DNA from: JBLHKS01 sp047620505
GTDB lineage: Bacteria; Verrucomicrobiota; Verrucomicrobiia; Verrucomicrobiales; DEV007
NCBI GenBank assembly: GCA_047620505.1
Contig: JBLHKS010000027.1
Span: forward strand, 1 to 50,546
Direction: 5' to 3'
Length of the DNA stretch: 50,546 bases
Shown: in pieces, positions 16,119 to 23,408 of the stretch
Layout: each line of letters starts with the position of its first letter
Numbering within the stretch: the first letter of the stretch is position 1
The notes under the pieces: model-generated
Told to the model about the DNA's origin: nothing
Seen by the model: only the letters and a program-made list of their open reading frames with translations
Databases searched by the model: none
Position numbers and translations under genes: made by a program

Positions 16119-17123
16119 CTAATTCCCCAGTTCCGGGTCCTTCAGCGCGTCAGCCTGCCGGTAGAGCGCGGAAGGAATCATGAGATCCGGCTCAACCTCG
16201 TCGCCGCGAAAGTGTGCGAGAATCGCTTGGATCGTTTTGCGGCCGATCTTGTCGGGAAACTGAATCGGATCCGCGTAAATTTTGCCTTCCAGGATCGCCT
16301 GCTTGCCCAGCAGCTGCCCGTCAAAAGCGACAACTTTCACCTGGCCGAGTTTGCCGGCTTTCTCCAGTGCGGCAACCGCGCCGACGCCTGACGGATCGTT
16401 GATCGCGAAAATTCCAGCGAGATTCGGATACGCTTGAAGCGCGTCCTCAGCGGCCTTGAAGCCTTTCTCTTGATCGCCGTACCCCGGAAGCTCAGCCACG
16501 ATCTGGATTTTGGCTTCAGGATGTTCGCCGACATATTTTTTGAATCCAGCGACCCGCTGCTGACAGCTCTCAGCGCGCTTGAGATCGATGATCACGACCT
16601 CGCCGCCGTCCTCGCCAAGCACCTCGTTCATCGCCTGACCGGCAAGCTCGCCTCCCTGAAAATTGTCCGTCCCGACGTGGGCCACGACCTCGGCAGCGGC
16701 ATCGCTACAGCGCATGTCGAAAGTGAAAACTGGAATTCCTGCCGTGTTCGCATCTCGAATCGAAGAGCCGATCGCCGCGGCATCGACCGGGTTGATCGCA
16801 ATCGCATCGACGCCTTTCTCGATGAACGCCTTGATCTGCTCGTGCTGCCGCTGCGAATTGTCATCGCCGCTGAGGTACTCGACAACGTAACCGTGCTTCT
16901 CGGCTTCCTCTTCCATCGCCTCTTTGATCGTGATGAAAAACGGGTTGTTCGTCGTCATGCAGGTCGCCCCGATCACGCCTTTTGACCCGCCTGCGCCTCC
17001 TCCTCCTCCATCGGGTGCCGCGCCGCTGTTTGAGCCAGCAGCTGCTGACGAGTCGCTGCCGTCGTCTCCGCCGCAACCGATGAGCAGGAGAGGGGCCAGA
17101 AGAAGAAAAGAAGAACGTTTCAT
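16119..17123 (-). CDS. Sugar ABC transporter substrate-binding lipoprotein (RbsB type)
   Basis: The protein has 334 residues, a signal peptide and lipobox L-I-G-C (Cys17), then a Gly/Ser-rich linker of about 30 residues that tethers it to the membrane. The ribose/galactose-binding fold (Peripla_BP_4) is plain: T-T-N-N-P-F-F, A-I-A-I-N-P-V-D-A-A-A, G-I-P-V-F-T-F-D, G-T-D-N-F-Q-G-G, and F-A-I-N-D-P-S-G-V-G-A. The ATG at 17123 is preferred to upstream in-frame starts because it begins the signal peptide. The next transporter gene downstream is separated from it by a DUF433/DUF5615 pair. Confidence 0.92.
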   Translation of the reverse strand: MKRSSFLLLAPLLLIGCGGDDGSDSSAAAGSNSGAAPDGGGGGAGGSKGVIGATCMTTNNPFFITIKEAMEEEAEKHGYVVEYLSGDDNSQRQHEQIKAFIEKGVDAIAINPVDAAAIGSSIRDANTAGIPVFTFDMRCSDAAAEVVAHVGTDNFQGGELAGQAMNEVLGEDGGEVVIIDLKRAESCQQRVAGFKKYVGEHPEAKIQIVAELPGYGDQEKGFKAAEDALQAYPNLAGIFAINDPSGVGAVAALEKAGKLGQVKVVAFDGQLLGKQAILEGKIYADPIQFPDKIGRKTIQAILAHFRGDEVEPDLMIPSALYRQADALKDPELGN

Positions 17124-17231
17124 AGCGAGGGTGATTTCAACGGTGTTCGGCAACCTTGTCAAGCAAGCGAAGGACGCGCGATTTTCCGCTGTAAATCTGG
17201 CCGGAGCGCGTTCAAGTCTCCGCACTCACGA

Positions 17232-18563
17232 ATGCGCTACGATCCAATTGATCCCCAACTCTTTGTCGAAAACCGCAAGGCTCTCGCGGCAAAACTGAAA
17301 CCGAACTCGATCGCCGTCGTCCACTCGCACGACATTCTGCCGCTCTGCGCGGACGGTGTGCTCCCGTTTTATCAGAACTCAGATCTGTTCTGGCTTTCCG
17401 GCGTTAACCAGGAGGAATCGACCTTGATTCTCAACCCGAGTGCGAGCGATCCGCGCGACCAGCAGCTGCTGTTCGTTCGGGAGACGAGCGACCTCATCAG
17501 AATCTGGGAGGGCGAGAAGCTGACGAAGGAAAGCGCAGTTGGGGTGTCCGGAATCGAGAACGTCCAGTGGACGGATCGGTTCGAGTCTGAGTTTCGGCGT
17601 TTGGCGCGCGGAACGGACGTGATTTATCTCAACGCGAACGAGCATCTCCGATCCGCGACCGAGGTCGAAACTCGAGACGACCGTTTCCGAAAACGCTGCC
17701 AATCGCTTCACCCTGGACACCGTTACGAGCGGCTCGCGCCGTTTCTTCACGAGTTGCGAGCGGTCAAATCTCAAATCGAGAACGACTTGATCAAGCGCGC
17801 CTGCGATATCACCGAAAAGGGATTCCGACGACTGCTGGGTTTCGTAAAACCGGGCGTGATGGAGTACCAAGTTGAGGCTGAACTCTCGCACGAATTTCTC
17901 CGGCACGGTTCGATGGGATTCGCCTACAACCCGATCATCGCTTCAGGCATTGGGGCCTGCTGTTTGCACTACATGGAGAACGACAAGCGATGCGAAGACG
18001 GTCAGATGCTGCTGCTTGATGTCGCGGCCGAATACGCGCGTTACAATTCGGATCTGACGCGCACGATTCCGGTTAACGGCCGCTACACCGATCGACAGCG
18101 GGCGGTCTACAATTCGGTCCTGCGCGTTTTCCGAGGCTGTTTCGACGAACTGCTTAAGCCTGGAATCGACGTCAAAAAAGATTACCAACCGAAGGTCGGG
18201 AAATTGATGGAAGAAGAGTTGTTAAGCCTCGGATTGCTTGAAGCGGACCAAGTCGCCGCAGAGCGAGCAAAGGACGGTACTGACGACGAGGTTAAGGAGG
18301 AAAAACGCCTCTACCGAAAATATTTCATGCACGGAACTTCGCACGGTCTCGGCCTCGACGTTCACGACGTCGCCCCGGCCGACAACGTTGTTCTGGAAGG
18401 CATGGTGATGACGATCGAGCCCGGGATTTACATTCCAGACGAAGGCTTCGCGGTGAGAATCGAGAACGACGTGATCGTGCGCGAATCCGGAAATATTGAC
18501 CTGATGTCGACGACGCCAATCGAGTCTGAAGAGATCGAAGAATTGATGCAGGCTGGCCGCTAG
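17232..18563 (+). CDS. pepP: Xaa-Pro aminopeptidase (PepP-like)
   Basis: The 443-residue M24 metallopeptidase removes an N-terminal residue before proline in the cytoplasm. The N-terminal half is the creatinase-like domain with F-Y-Q-N-S-D-L-F-W-L-S-G. The catalytic half has the five metal ligands in order: Asp in L-L-L-D-V-A-A-E-Y, Asp in N-S-D-L-T-R-T, His in H-G-T-S-H-G-L-G-L-D-V-H-D near residue 367, Glu in T-I-E-P-G-I-Y, and Glu in R-I-E-N-D-V. Divergent from the sugar-binding protein gene by 108 bases. An acidic insert (about residues 340-355) precedes the third ligand. Confidence 0.93.
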   Translation: MRYDPIDPQLFVENRKALAAKLKPNSIAVVHSHDILPLCADGVLPFYQNSDLFWLSGVNQEESTLILNPSASDPRDQQLLFVRETSDLIRIWEGEKLTKESAVGVSGIENVQWTDRFESEFRRLARGTDVIYLNANEHLRSATEVETRDDRFRKRCQSLHPGHRYERLAPFLHELRAVKSQIENDLIKRACDITEKGFRRLLGFVKPGVMEYQVEAELSHEFLRHGSMGFAYNPIIASGIGACCLHYMENDKRCEDGQMLLLDVAAEYARYNSDLTRTIPVNGRYTDRQRAVYNSVLRVFRGCFDELLKPGIDVKKDYQPKVGKLMEEELLSLGLLEADQVAAERAKDGTDDEVKEEKRLYRKYFMHGTSHGLGLDVHDVAPADNVVLEGMVMTIEPGIYIPDEGFAVRIENDVIVRESGNIDLMSTTPIESEEIEELMQAGR

Positions 18564-18721
18564 TTCCTGGTTACGTCCAGGTGGCAGGAGCGGAACCAAG
18601 TTTTGGGTTGGTTGGAGGTTTCCGATCGTTTTAGGTCAGGCTCACAAAAAGGGCACCTTGTGATGTAAGCTGAGCTGATTCCTTTTGCTTGTTGGAACTG
18701 CTTGAGACGCTATTTTAACTC

Positions 18722-19381
18722 GTGCCGAATCTGGAATCACTGCTCGCGCCCATCCGTCATTCACCGCAATTGCCGGAAGCGATTTCGCGTCTTCAAGAGG
18801 AGCTTGTGGCAGAACGTCAGCGCCGTGGGAAATTCTATAAAGAGATGACCCCGGAGCAGAAAATCGAGTTCATCGATGGTCAGGTTGTTCTGCATTCGCC
18901 GGCGCGGAATCGGCATCTGGAAGTCACAAAATTCGTCGCGACTCTGCTCAACCCGCATGTCGCGATCAATAAGCTGGGCACGATCAAAATTGAAAAGTGC
19001 CTCTGCGTTTTCCCACGCAACGATTACGAGCCGGACATCGTTTATTTCGGTCGCGAAAAATCGGCTTCGCTCACGGATGAGACGCTGAAGTTTCCCGTGC
19101 CGGACCTCGCCGTCGAGATCCTTTCCAAGTCTACCGAGAAAGTTGACCGCGGCGTGAAATTCGAAGACTTCGCGGCAAACGGCGTTGGCGAATACTGGAT
19201 CATCGACGCCGATAAATCCGTGATCGAGCAGTTCGTGCTGCGCGAGGGCGAGTTCGATTTGGCGATGAAATCCGGCTCTGGTTGGATCGAGAGCCCGGTC
19301 ATTTCGGGATTCCGTTGCCAGATCGAAGCGTTCTTTGACGAAGCCCGGAATCTCGAAGCACTGAAGGCGTTGGTCGGCTGA
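18722..19381 (+). CDS. Uma2-family (DUF820) putative endonuclease
   Basis: The 219-residue protein starts at GTG 18722. It has an N-terminal helix with R-Q-R-R, the segment K-I-E-F-I-D-G-Q-V-V-L-H-S-P-A, then E-P-D-I-V-Y-F and L-A-V-E-I-L-S-K-S-T, the acidic pair of the PD-(D/E)XK core, and G-V-G-E-Y-W-I-I-D. It is longer at the N-terminus than the other two Uma2 proteins of the window and clearly distinct from them in sequence, so these are old paralogues or separate arrivals rather than recent duplicates. Start choice uncertain: no ribosome binding site is obvious. Confidence 0.88.
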   Translation: MPNLESLLAPIRHSPQLPEAISRLQEELVAERQRRGKFYKEMTPEQKIEFIDGQVVLHSPARNRHLEVTKFVATLLNPHVAINKLGTIKIEKCLCVFPRNDYEPDIVYFGREKSASLTDETLKFPVPDLAVEILSKSTEKVDRGVKFEDFAANGVGEYWIIDADKSVIEQFVLREGEFDLAMKSGSGWIESPVISGFRCQIEAFFDEARNLEALKALVG

Positions 19382-19548
19382 CTTGCAAGTCGCCCCGCCA
19401 GCAGCTGCTGCTCGGACTCTAAAGATTAAGCGGTGTTTTCAAATACGGAGCTAACGAATTTTGTCGAGATCTGAATCGAACACGTTGAATCCTTCGTCAG
19501 GTGCCATTTCGTGGTCCAGGAATCTACCGCACCTCAATTGGCTGGCCG

Positions 19549-19878
19549 CTAAGCCGGAGCCATCTCAGTTTCATCGACCGGAGGCGCGGTTTTCTCTTCT
19601 TCAACTGGCGGCGGAGCGTTGGCCATGAGCGCTTCGAGGATCTGCTCTTGCGTTTTCAGCTTTTTTGCCTGCGTCTTGCTCAAGAACATTCCCGTATCGG
19701 CACCGTGCGAAACCAGAAGCTCGACGATCACGCGGTTGCCCGTCATGATCGACACAAACAACGGCGAGCCTCCGTCAAAGTTCACGTTTGCGCCTTCCTC
19801 GATCGCACGATCGAAGTCAGGCAGAGAACCGACCTTGCAGGCTAATTCGAGTTCACGATCTGCGGACCAATTTGGCAT
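19549..19878 (-). CDS. Small ankyrin-repeat protein
   Basis: The product has 109 residues from ATG 19878. Residues about 8-75 form two ankyrin-type helix pairs: L-E-L-A-C-K-V-G-S-L-P-D-F-D-R-A-I-E-E-G-A-N-V-N, then S-P-L-F-V-S-I-M-T-G-N-R-V-I-V-E-L-L-V-S-H-G-A-D. The C-terminal tail is Pro/Glu-rich and probably disordered. No export signal. Ankyrin repeats bind proteins, so a partner-binding role is likely, with the partner unknown. It is downstream of the sulfatase on the same strand, separated by 79 bases. Confidence 0.75.
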   Translation of the reverse strand: MPNWSADRELELACKVGSLPDFDRAIEEGANVNFDGGSPLFVSIMTGNRVIVELLVSHGADTGMFLSKTQAKKLKTQEQILEALMANAPPPVEEEKTAPPVDETEMAPA

Positions 19879-19957
19879 TGTCAGGATTTCGAAAGCAGGA
19901 TGCAACAACTTGAGGACAAACAAGTCAAGCCCACTTCGCGCGCATTCGAAAATTCGC

Positions 19958-21781
19958 TCAATCGGCGAATTTCGGCTCCAATTCGGTGAACGAAACCCAG
20001 CCAAAGCCGAGATCGTTAACCGTAATCCGAAGGAACTTCGCTTCCGCCTCAAACGCATGCTCGCTCAACTGCCTGGGCACCTTTGATTTGTTTTCGTCGA
20101 TTACCGTCGTCCACTCTTTCCCGTCATCGGAGATCTGAATTTTGTAGCTGAACCAAGTCTTGTTTTTCCAGCGGACCGTCACACCGCTCAACTTTTTCGG
20201 CTCTGCAAATTCGACACTCCACCACTGCGGCACCGCATCGCCGTTCGCCGCCCAGCGAGTCTGAGGTTTCCCGTCAGTTGCGTGCTCTGGCGAGTTTCCG
20301 CTCTGGTTTGATGAGGCGCTGACGACTCCGAGCGAAGTTTTCACCGACGTCGGTTTCGAACTTCCAGCCTTGGTCCTCGTGGGCTTGGCATCCGGGTCGA
20401 AATTCGGATTCGGCGTCGGCATCTGCGCATCAACCGACGCACGCCAGGTTTCCAACGCCGCCAGCAGCTGCTGAGCTTTCTCGGGCTGAGTTTCGGCGAG
20501 GTTCTGCGTTTCCCCCGGATCAGCCACGAGATCGTAAAGCTCAAGCGCTCCGGTTTCGAAAAACTCGATCAACTTCAAATCGCCCTGACGAATCGCCCCG
20601 TACGGCGGCGTCCGATGGTAGTGCGGGTAGTGCCAGAAAAGCGCGTCGCGGCCGAGAGAATCCGCTTTCTCCGTCAGCAGCGGAACCAGACTTCGACCAT
20701 CGATGTGCGCATCCGGCAAGGGCTCGAGACCTGCGATTTCCAGAAACGTCGGGAAAAAATCCGTGCCCATGACCGGCGTGTCGCAGGCCGATCCCGGCTT
20801 CACGCCGCCTGGCCATTTCACGATCGCCGGCTCCCGCGTCCCACCTTCAAACGACAGCGCTTTCGCCCCGCGAAGCCCGCCTGAACTCTTCTCTGAAACC
20901 CCGCCGTTGTCCGCCGTGAAAACCACAACCGTGTTGTCTGCGATGCCCGCTTTTTCGAGCGCTGTCAGGACTCTACCGATGCTCTCATCCAGACTCTCGA
21001 TCATCCCCGCATAAGCCGGATTCAGATTCTCATCGCCGATGTTATCGAACGTCTCGGCCTTCTTTTTATACTTCGCCAAGAGCTCCGGCTTCGCCATGAT
21101 CGGGCCGTGAACCGTGTAGTAAGAAAAGTAGAGCAGAAAGGGATCATCCTTCGCCTTACCCACAAACTCGACCGCTTCGTCCGTTAGCGCATCGGTCAGG
21201 AAATCGCCCTCCGCGCCGTCATCCAGATTAGGCATCCCGAACGGCGCAAAATATTTCCCTGGCCCCTTCGGCTGTCCCCACTCGCGGCCTGCGATGTTGC
21301 TGTCGAAACCGTGATTCTCCGGAAAATGCTCATCAAAATCAGGCGCTCCGATTGGCATCAAATGCCACTTGCCGATGAACTGCGTTCGGTAGCCGGCCGA
21401 CTTCAACGCCTCGGGCATCGTCGTCAAATCGTGATCCATTCGCTTGTTCCATTCTGGAATCAGGAGACGCGGATTCTTCCGTCCGTGACCCGCGATCCAA
21501 TCCGTTAAATGCAGCCGAGCCGGATAGCGCCCAGTCAGAATCGCAGCGCGGCTCGGCGAACAAACGGTGCAAGCCGAATACGCATTGGTGAAGCGCATCC
21601 CCTCGCTCGCAAGCCGGTCGAGATTCGGCGTTTCGTGAAATTTCGATCCGTAGCAGCCGAGATCGCCCCAGCCCAGATCATCGACCAGGAAGAAAACGAA
21701 GTTCGGCCGTTGGTCTGCGGCGTCAGCAGCTGCTGGTGCGAGAAGCGCCGCAACGAGAGCGATCGCGAGAAATTTTTTCAT
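19958..21781 (-). CDS. Secreted sulfatase with C-terminal F5/8-type-C domain
   Basis: The 607-residue exported arylsulfatase-type enzyme has a signal peptide ending near A-A-D-A-A. The metal pair is in F-F-L-V-D-D-L-G-W-G-D. The sulfatase signature C74-S-P-S-R-A-A-I-L-T-G-R has the cysteine that is converted to formylglycine by an FGE maturase, which is not in this window. G-K-W-H and T-A-D-N-G-G follow. Residues about 475-607 form a discoidin-like (F5/8 type C) domain with A-T-D-G-K-P-Q-T-R-W and a closing W-V-S-F-T-E-L, expected to bind glycan. It removes sulfate esters from polysaccharide in the periplasm or outside. Confidence 0.93.
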   Translation of the reverse strand: MKKFLAIALVAALLAPAAADAADQRPNFVFFLVDDLGWGDLGCYGSKFHETPNLDRLASEGMRFTNAYSACTVCSPSRAAILTGRYPARLHLTDWIAGHGRKNPRLLIPEWNKRMDHDLTTMPEALKSAGYRTQFIGKWHLMPIGAPDFDEHFPENHGFDSNIAGREWGQPKGPGKYFAPFGMPNLDDGAEGDFLTDALTDEAVEFVGKAKDDPFLLYFSYYTVHGPIMAKPELLAKYKKKAETFDNIGDENLNPAYAGMIESLDESIGRVLTALEKAGIADNTVVVFTADNGGVSEKSSGGLRGAKALSFEGGTREPAIVKWPGGVKPGSACDTPVMGTDFFPTFLEIAGLEPLPDAHIDGRSLVPLLTEKADSLGRDALFWHYPHYHRTPPYGAIRQGDLKLIEFFETGALELYDLVADPGETQNLAETQPEKAQQLLAALETWRASVDAQMPTPNPNFDPDAKPTRTKAGSSKPTSVKTSLGVVSASSNQSGNSPEHATDGKPQTRWAANGDAVPQWWSVEFAEPKKLSGVTVRWKNKTWFSYKIQISDDGKEWTTVIDENKSKVPRQLSEHAFEAEAKFLRITVNDLGFGWVSFTELEPKFAD

Positions 21782-21816
21782 GCCGCGAGGATCCCGCGCT
21801 CGCGGTCCGCGTCAAG

Positions 21817-22458
21817 TCAGTGGCCGTGAATGTCAGCCTCGGCCAAATCCACTTCTAACTCCTCGTCCAATTCGAGCCCAGCACTCAAGAGCACGCCAGC
21901 CAGCATTTCGTAGTGGCCGATTAGCATCAGCACCTCCAACAATTTGCCCTTATCGTAGTGCTTCTCCAACTCGGCCCACGTCCGATCTGAAACGAATCGA
22001 ACCGCATGAATTTCGTCCGCCGCACGGAGCAACGCCTTGCGCCTTGGCGAAATTCCGGGCGCGTTCGGCCCATCTGGAATGTGCTGAATGTCCGACTCGC
22101 GAAGGATTCCCTCGCGCAAGCTGATCGCGACGTGCTGGCCCCATTCGTAGCGACAGCGGCAGTTCCAACCGACGCGAAGAATCGCAACTTCGGTGTCAGC
22201 GCGCTCGATCGTTCCCTGTTCGAGAAGACGTTTCGCGAACTTGAGCCATGGCCGGAAAATGTCCGGTCGGCGCATCAGGAATTGAAACAAATTCCATGCT
22301 GGAACTTTTGAAACCGCCTGAGCGCCGCCGAGAAAAAGCTTCTGGCCGGCGTTCAATTCGTTCTTCTTCAAAGGCAGGATCCGCCCTTTGCCAGCTTCAT
22401 GCCAGCCCCCAGGAGGCGTCAATTGTCGCTCCTTTTTTGTTCCTTCGGTATTTTTCAT
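21817..22458 (-). CDS. Carboxymuconolactone decarboxylase-like (AhpD-fold) protein
   Basis: The product has 213 residues. The central helices match the CMD/AhpD fold: A-I-L-R-V-G-W-N-C-R-C-R-Y-E-W-G-Q-H, with the Cys-x-Cys and His in place of the usual C-x-x-C...H, then L-L-R-A-A-D-E-I and a final V-L-M-L-I-G-H-Y-E-M-L-A-G-V. The C-terminal tail is strongly acidic. Related proteins are decarboxylases, peroxiredoxin reductases or unknowns. Because the redox C-x-x-C is not intact, an AhpD-like reductase role is unlikely. Cytoplasmic, probably transcribed alone upstream of the sulfatase. Confidence 0.82.
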   Translation of the reverse strand: MKNTEGTKKERQLTPPGGWHEAGKGRILPLKKNELNAGQKLFLGGAQAVSKVPAWNLFQFLMRRPDIFRPWLKFAKRLLEQGTIERADTEVAILRVGWNCRCRYEWGQHVAISLREGILRESDIQHIPDGPNAPGISPRRKALLRAADEIHAVRFVSDRTWAELEKHYDKGKLLEVLMLIGHYEMLAGVLLSAGLELDEELEVDLAEADIHGH

Positions 22459-22551
22459 GACGCCTCGATCATAACCAGAATAGCACGTCGACAGTCAACC
22501 TCAATCATGAGAAAAACCGCAGCGCCGATCAACAAGGACGGCCTAGACGGC

Positions 22552-22602
22552 CTATTTCTTGTAGCGATGATAATCCTGAAGTGGTTTCACCTGCCTTGAG
22601 CG
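22552..22602 (-). pseudogene. Decayed second copy of the carB 3' end
   Basis: Aligned with the true carB end (23409-23473) this stretch matches at 44 of 51 positions, with gaps of 3 and 11 bases. On the minus strand it still reads V-K-P-L-Q-D-Y-H-R-Y-K-K-stop, against V-K-P-L-Q-D-Y-H-P-K-Y-K-Q-stop in carB. Two of the differences are synonymous third-position changes. The 11-base gap breaks the frame just upstream, so it cannot be functional. The two copies are direct repeats that bracket the second DUF433/DUF5615 pair. The rest of the 22459-22720 interval holds nothing I recognise. Confidence 0.6.
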
Positions 22603-22720
22603 TTCGACGATTTTGTGGATCGGGTTAACGCGGATGCGTCAAAAAGTCGAATGTTGATCTGAATTTGGATCAAGATCAGCCCCGACTCTAACGGGAGGTG
22701 CAAGAATTAAATGGTTGGAC

Positions 22721-23065
22721 CTACGAAATAAACTCGATTCGATCGCGGCAGACATTAATGAGTTTAGTAGCGGGAAGGTGGCTTTCAACTTGGCGCCAGA
22801 GGCTTTCAACGGTCTGCTCAAGTTCCCGAAGGCGAAGATTTCCAATCCTCAAGTGCACAACCCAAGGCGGAGGCGATGGATTCGACTTGGCCCGGAGCGA
22901 GAAATCGGCGTCCTTGGTCACGATCACTTTCGACGTGGCGGCCGCATGCGCCCAGATCTCTGAATCGGTCGGGCTCGGCCCCAATTCCGAAACGTGCGAA
23001 ATGGGCAGGATCGTCGGAAGCGACAACGATTCCGGCAGGTTTTCGTCTAACAGAATCCCGATCAC
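22721..23065 (-). CDS. DUF5615 PIN-like protein (putative toxin), second copy
   Basis: The 114-residue protein begins M-I-G-I-L-L-D-E-N-L-P-E-S-L, and continues D-S-E-I-W-A-H-A-A-A-T-S-K-V-I-V-T-K-D-A-D-F-S-L-R, the acidic positions of the DUF5615 PIN-like fold. Its ATG overlaps the DUF433 stop by 4 bases, so the pair is translationally coupled. It is more divergent than expected from the first DUF5615 at 15302, so the two modules are not a recent duplication. Putative RNase toxin, by family context only. Confidence 0.87.
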   Translation of the reverse strand: MIGILLDENLPESLSLPTILPISHVSELGPSPTDSEIWAHAAATSKVIVTKDADFSLRAKSNPSPPPWVVHLRIGNLRLRELEQTVESLWRQVESHLPATKLINVCRDRIEFIS

Positions 23066-23289
23066 GCGGCCACTTCTTCAATGGTTCGCCGATTCGCGAG
23101 TAACTGCGAGGCGTAGTCCATGCAGGCCAAGATGTCATCCCGAGTAAGCTTGGGATAGCCTGCTAGAATGTCCTCCGGGGAATCCCCAGCAGCTAGAAAC
23201 TCCAGAACCGATTGTGCCGTAATTCGCGTTCCTTGAATGACGGGCTTGCCATTGCAGATTTCGGGATCGATGACGATGCGTTTGTTCAC
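23062..23289 (-). CDS. DUF433 antitoxin-like protein, second copy
   Basis: The 75-residue protein is the minimal DUF433 form: R-I-V-I-D-P-E-I-C-N-G-K-P-V-I-Q-G-T-R-I-T, then V-L-E-F-L-A-A-G-D-S-P-E-D-I-L-A-G-Y-P-K-L-T-R-D-D-I. It lacks the long charged helix of the DUF433 at 15704. It overlaps the DUF5615 gene by 4 bases. The 119 bases between it and the carB stop must hold its promoter if it is not read from carB. Confidence 0.88.
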   Translation of the reverse strand: MNKRIVIDPEICNGKPVIQGTRITAQSVLEFLAAGDSPEDILAGYPKLTRDDILACMDYASQLLANRRTIEEVAA

Positions 23290-23408
23290 GACGCAAGAAT
23301 CCCACGAACTCTTGATCGCGTCAACGCAAGGCGGACGTCACGGCTCACAAATCGCCGGGCTTCAAAACTTTGCGAGCTATGGCGGATTCCCACTGACTCA
23401 AGCCGCCG

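Noticed and set aside
19451..19506. Minus-strand mini-frame encoding M-A-P-D-E-G-F-N-V-F-D-S-D-L-D-K-I-R
   Set aside because: The codons look protein-like, but it is only 18 residues, with no ribosome binding site and no family. It may be the tail of a lost gene; not supported as a feature.
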